Of a stretch of 6,751 bases of DNA, positions 4,649 to 6,751 are shown piece after piece. The notes beneath the pieces are model-generated. The model was not told where the DNA came from. It ran no database searches and saw only the letters and a program-made list of their open reading frames with translations. The position numbers and the translations under genes are program-made. The DNA comes from Clostridia bacterium (GTDB lineage: Bacteria; Bacillota; Clostridia; Lachnospirales; Cellulosilyticaceae), in assembly GCA_029256345.1 (NCBI GenBank), contig JAQSYC010000163.1:1-6751 (forward strand), written 5' to 3'. Numbering within the stretch: the stretch's first letter is position 1; every line of letters begins with the position of its first letter.

Positions 4649-6547
4649 GTGAGGGAAGCTCTGAAGGCCTCTCTTGTAGAGGAAAAGGCAGATCTTATTT
4701 ATTCACCAGAACAGCGTCTGGTTATGCTAAAAGCTGAACTTCTTAAGACCTTTGAACTAACTAAGCTTTATACTTTAACAAGATTATTTGATGTCACAGA
4801 AGGAACCATTAGTTCAGACCTGGATAAGCTTGAGGTTTGGTTAGGAAAGTACAACTTAGTCATCACACGCAAACCAGGACTAGGTATTTACATTGAAGGC
4901 AGTGAAATGTCTGTTAGGAGTGCTATTATTTCTCTTATCTATGAACAATTTCATGAGGCAGATCTTATTAATCTCATTATCAACAAAGAAAAGAGTCCTG
5001 TTAATATTAGTCTGATTCAAAACAAAATCAATCAAGTTATTCTGGATTTTATAGATATAAGCACCTTGCAGTTGGGCAAAAAAATGTTAGCTTATATCGA
5101 AGAACAAATGGGTTATCAAATAGCCGATAATTCATTGGTAGCGCTAATTATCAGATTCAGCGTAACGTTGCAAAGATGCCGGCAAGGCATCTTTATAGCA
5201 GAATCCGTTTGTTATGAGTCAAAGACTAAAAGCGAAAAGATTTTTATTTTGGTTAAAGAATGGCTTAATACACAGACACCACATTTTATGGTGGAACTTC
5301 CAGAAGAAGAAATACAGTATCTGGTTGTTCATATAAAAGGGGCAAAGTTAAGAGAGACTTCTTCCTACCATAAGATATCTATGACAGAGGATTATAGGAC
5401 CATTAAGCTGGCCAAAGAAATTATTTATGTTGCAGAAAAAGAAACAGGGATTTATTTAGAAGACAATGAGAAACTTTTAATAGGACTTGTAAGACATCTA
5501 AGACCAGCTATTTATAGGATGAAAATGCGGCTCGACATCATGAATCCTTTGCTGGAGGATATTAAAGAGATGTATCCTAGCCTTTTTGAAGCCACGAGAA
5601 AATGCGCGCTTGTTATTGAAGAACGAGAAAATATCAGTGTACCAGAAGATGAGATAGCGTATTTGGCGACACACATTGGTGCAGCAATCAAAAATGAAAG
5701 ACGCAATGTAAGAAAGACTTATAGAGCAGTTGTAGCTTGTACCAACGGTATTGGTGCTTCTCAATTATTAGTGACGGAGATAGAAAAAGCATTCCCCAAT
5801 ATTCAGATTGTAGACGTTGTTTCTACCATTGATATGGATGCACTAAAACTTGCAGAAGAAGATATTGATTTGTTGGTGACTACAGTACCCATACCTTATC
5901 TGACACTGCCGATGGTAATAGTTAACACGATTTTAGGTGATCAAGACAAAAAGAAAATTAAAGAAGCTCTAGAAAATATATTGCCAGAAAATGCTCCGAA
6001 TAAAAAAGTTCAGACCATACATTTCAGAGAAAAACTAAAAGTTCTCAAGTTATATAGTGATTTGATTTTACAAGTGATTGATAATTTTTCTTTTGAGGAA
6101 AAAATTGAACTTCAGGATGTAGATGCGCTGATTCAGTTTGTCAGTTCATCTATTGCAAAGACGGAGTTCTCAAGAAGTGAACTTGGCAATGCATTCAAAG
6201 ATAGGGAAGAAAAAGGGTCAACTATTTTAGGGAAAAAGGGTATGATGCTTTTGCATTGTAGGTCTAATGCAGTCAACGAGCTCTATGTTAAAGTAGTTAG
6301 AACCAAAGGGGCTATTGTCATTAAAAATACAAGAGGCGAACTTTCGAATATTAATACAATCATTGTTATGGTGGCACCACTTAATATTACCAGTCATGCA
6401 CTGGAAGTACTCAGTGAGATCACCAGAAAAATTATTACCAGTGATTTCTCTGTCACCCTTAAACAAGGGACGCAGGAAGATATTTATATGGGAGTCAGTA
6501 CGATTTTAGATCATTTTATCCAGCATAAGGCGATGCTGACAAGATAA
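4649..6547 (+). CDS. mtlR: MtlR-type PRD-containing transcriptional activator of mannitol use, N-terminally truncated
   Basis: Cytoplasmic DNA-binding activator controlled by PTS phosphorylation. Domains from GTG 4649 (632 residues): end of HTH1 wing (1-18); HTH2 and wing (19-85), with TEGTISSDLDKLEVWL and KPGLGIYIEG; PRD1 (about 115-235, H228 in EEEIQYLVVH); PRD2 (about 245-350, H283 in GLVRHLRPAI and H342 in EDEIAYLATH); EIIB-like (about 358-445, C364 in VVACTNGIGAS); EIIA-like (about 490-628, H536 in MMLLHCRS). The first PRD1 histidine expected in A-L-I-I-H is R169 here. Relative to a family of about 690-700 residues, the missing part is most of HTH1. There is no strong ribosome site before GTG; translation could reinitiate after the TAG at 4638, or the gene may be inactive. 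An uninterrupted frame of 632 codons argues for recent damage or retained function. The mannitol EII gene starts 60 bases downstream with no obvious promoter or terminator between, so they are likely cotranscribed. Confidence 0.88.
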   Translation: MREALKASLVEEKADLIYSPEQRLVMLKAELLKTFELTKLYTLTRLFDVTEGTISSDLDKLEVWLGKYNLVITRKPGLGIYIEGSEMSVRSAIISLIYEQFHEADLINLIINKEKSPVNISLIQNKINQVILDFIDISTLQLGKKMLAYIEEQMGYQIADNSLVALIIRFSVTLQRCRQGIFIAESVCYESKTKSEKIFILVKEWLNTQTPHFMVELPEEEIQYLVVHIKGAKLRETSSYHKISMTEDYRTIKLAKEIIYVAEKETGIYLEDNEKLLIGLVRHLRPAIYRMKMRLDIMNPLLEDIKEMYPSLFEATRKCALVIEERENISVPEDEIAYLATHIGAAIKNERRNVRKTYRAVVACTNGIGASQLLVTEIEKAFPNIQIVDVVSTIDMDALKLAEEDIDLLVTTVPIPYLTLPMVIVNTILGDQDKKKIKEALENILPENAPNKKVQTIHFREKLKVLKLYSDLILQVIDNFSFEEKIELQDVDALIQFVSSSIAKTEFSRSELGNAFKDREEKGSTILGKKGMMLLHCRSNAVNELYVKVVRTKGAIVIKNTRGELSNINTIIVMVAPLNITSHALEVLSEITRKIITSDFSVTLKQGTQEDIYMGVSTILDHFIQHKAMLTR

Positions 6548-6607
6548 ATATGCAATTATTCAGCGATTATTAATGATTCTATTTAAAGAATGATGAGGAG
6601 GGTATTT

Positions 6608-6751
6608 ATGGAAAAGGAAAGATTACAAGGGGGCATTCAGAAATTTGGAAGGGTTTTAAGTGGTATGGTAATGCCAAATATTGGTGCATTTATTGCTTGG
6701 GGTCTTATAACAGCACTTTTTATTCCAACAGGCTGGATTCCAAATGAAAAA
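6608..6751 (+). CDS. mtlA: PTS mannitol-specific EII (EIIC part), N-terminus only (3' end outside window)
   Basis: Membrane permease that takes up and phosphorylates mannitol to mannitol 1-phosphate using the PTS. The 48 codons present read KFGRVLSGMVMPNIGAFIAW (residues 12-31) then GLITALFIPTGWIPNE, the highly conserved start of mannitol EIIC, including the first membrane helix. AGGAGG (6596-6601) lies six bases before ATG. It follows the MtlR-type regulator on the same strand, which fixes the pathway. The window ends in frame, so whether the protein continues with an EIIB domain cannot be seen. Confidence 0.95.
   Translation, partial: MEKERLQGGIQKFGRVLSGMVMPNIGAFIAWGLITALFIPTGWIPNEK

Noticed and set aside
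5498..5764. Minus-strand open frames inside mtlR
   Set aside because: They are antisense to well-conserved PRD2/EIIB-like coding sequence and have no ribosome site or family resemblance.
6548..6607. Terminator or attenuator between mtlR and mtlA
   Set aside because: Only a weak 5-bp ATTCT/AGAAT pairing exists (6576-6580/6587-6591), with no GC-rich stem and no U-tract.

Overview
The window is AT-rich DNA with strong purine-rich ribosome binding sites, intrinsic terminators with U-tracts, a yybP-ykoY-type riboswitch and a PRD-type mannitol regulator beside a mannitol PTS permease. This points to a low-GC Gram-positive bacterium, most likely a Clostridia member. I cannot name the species from sequence alone.

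Layout. (1) Bases 1-1331, plus strand: the end of a surface-sugar operon, with the C-terminal half of a DegT/DnrJ/EryC1/StrS aminotransferase followed by a WecD/RffC-like GNAT acetyltransferase. Together they fit making and N-acetylating a nucleotide-linked 4-amino-4,6-dideoxyhexose. (2) Bases 1376-2860, minus strand: two tightly linked genes related to the putative rhamnosyltransferase (GT-A type) family. One keeps a DSDD metal-binding motif and the other has lost most of it. A shared hairpin at 1334-1371 separates these convergent units. (3) Bases 2986-4392, plus strand: a strong extended -10 promoter, a Mn2+-sensing yybP-ykoY-type riboswitch with a clear antiterminator/terminator switch, and a UPF0016/TMEM165/Gdt1-family transporter, the expected partner for this riboswitch. 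The transporter carries an unusual C-terminal extension of about 155 residues with a Cys/His cluster. (4) Bases 4393-6751, plus strand: mannitol utilisation. An MtlR-type regulator (HTH, two PRDs, EIIB-like and EIIA-like domains) lies 60 bases upstream of the first 48 codons of a mannitol EII permease (mtlA). The 5' end of the regulator gene is damaged. Its true start and first 20 codons survive at 4578-4640, but most of the first helix-turn-helix is missing and the rest is in another frame.

The most interesting points are the Cys/His-rich domain fused to the Mn transporter, the broken MtlR N-terminus with a ribosome-binding-site hairpin in front of it, and the glycosyltransferase pair with one degenerate active site. 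I saw no CRISPR array, insertion sequence, tRNA or rRNA.
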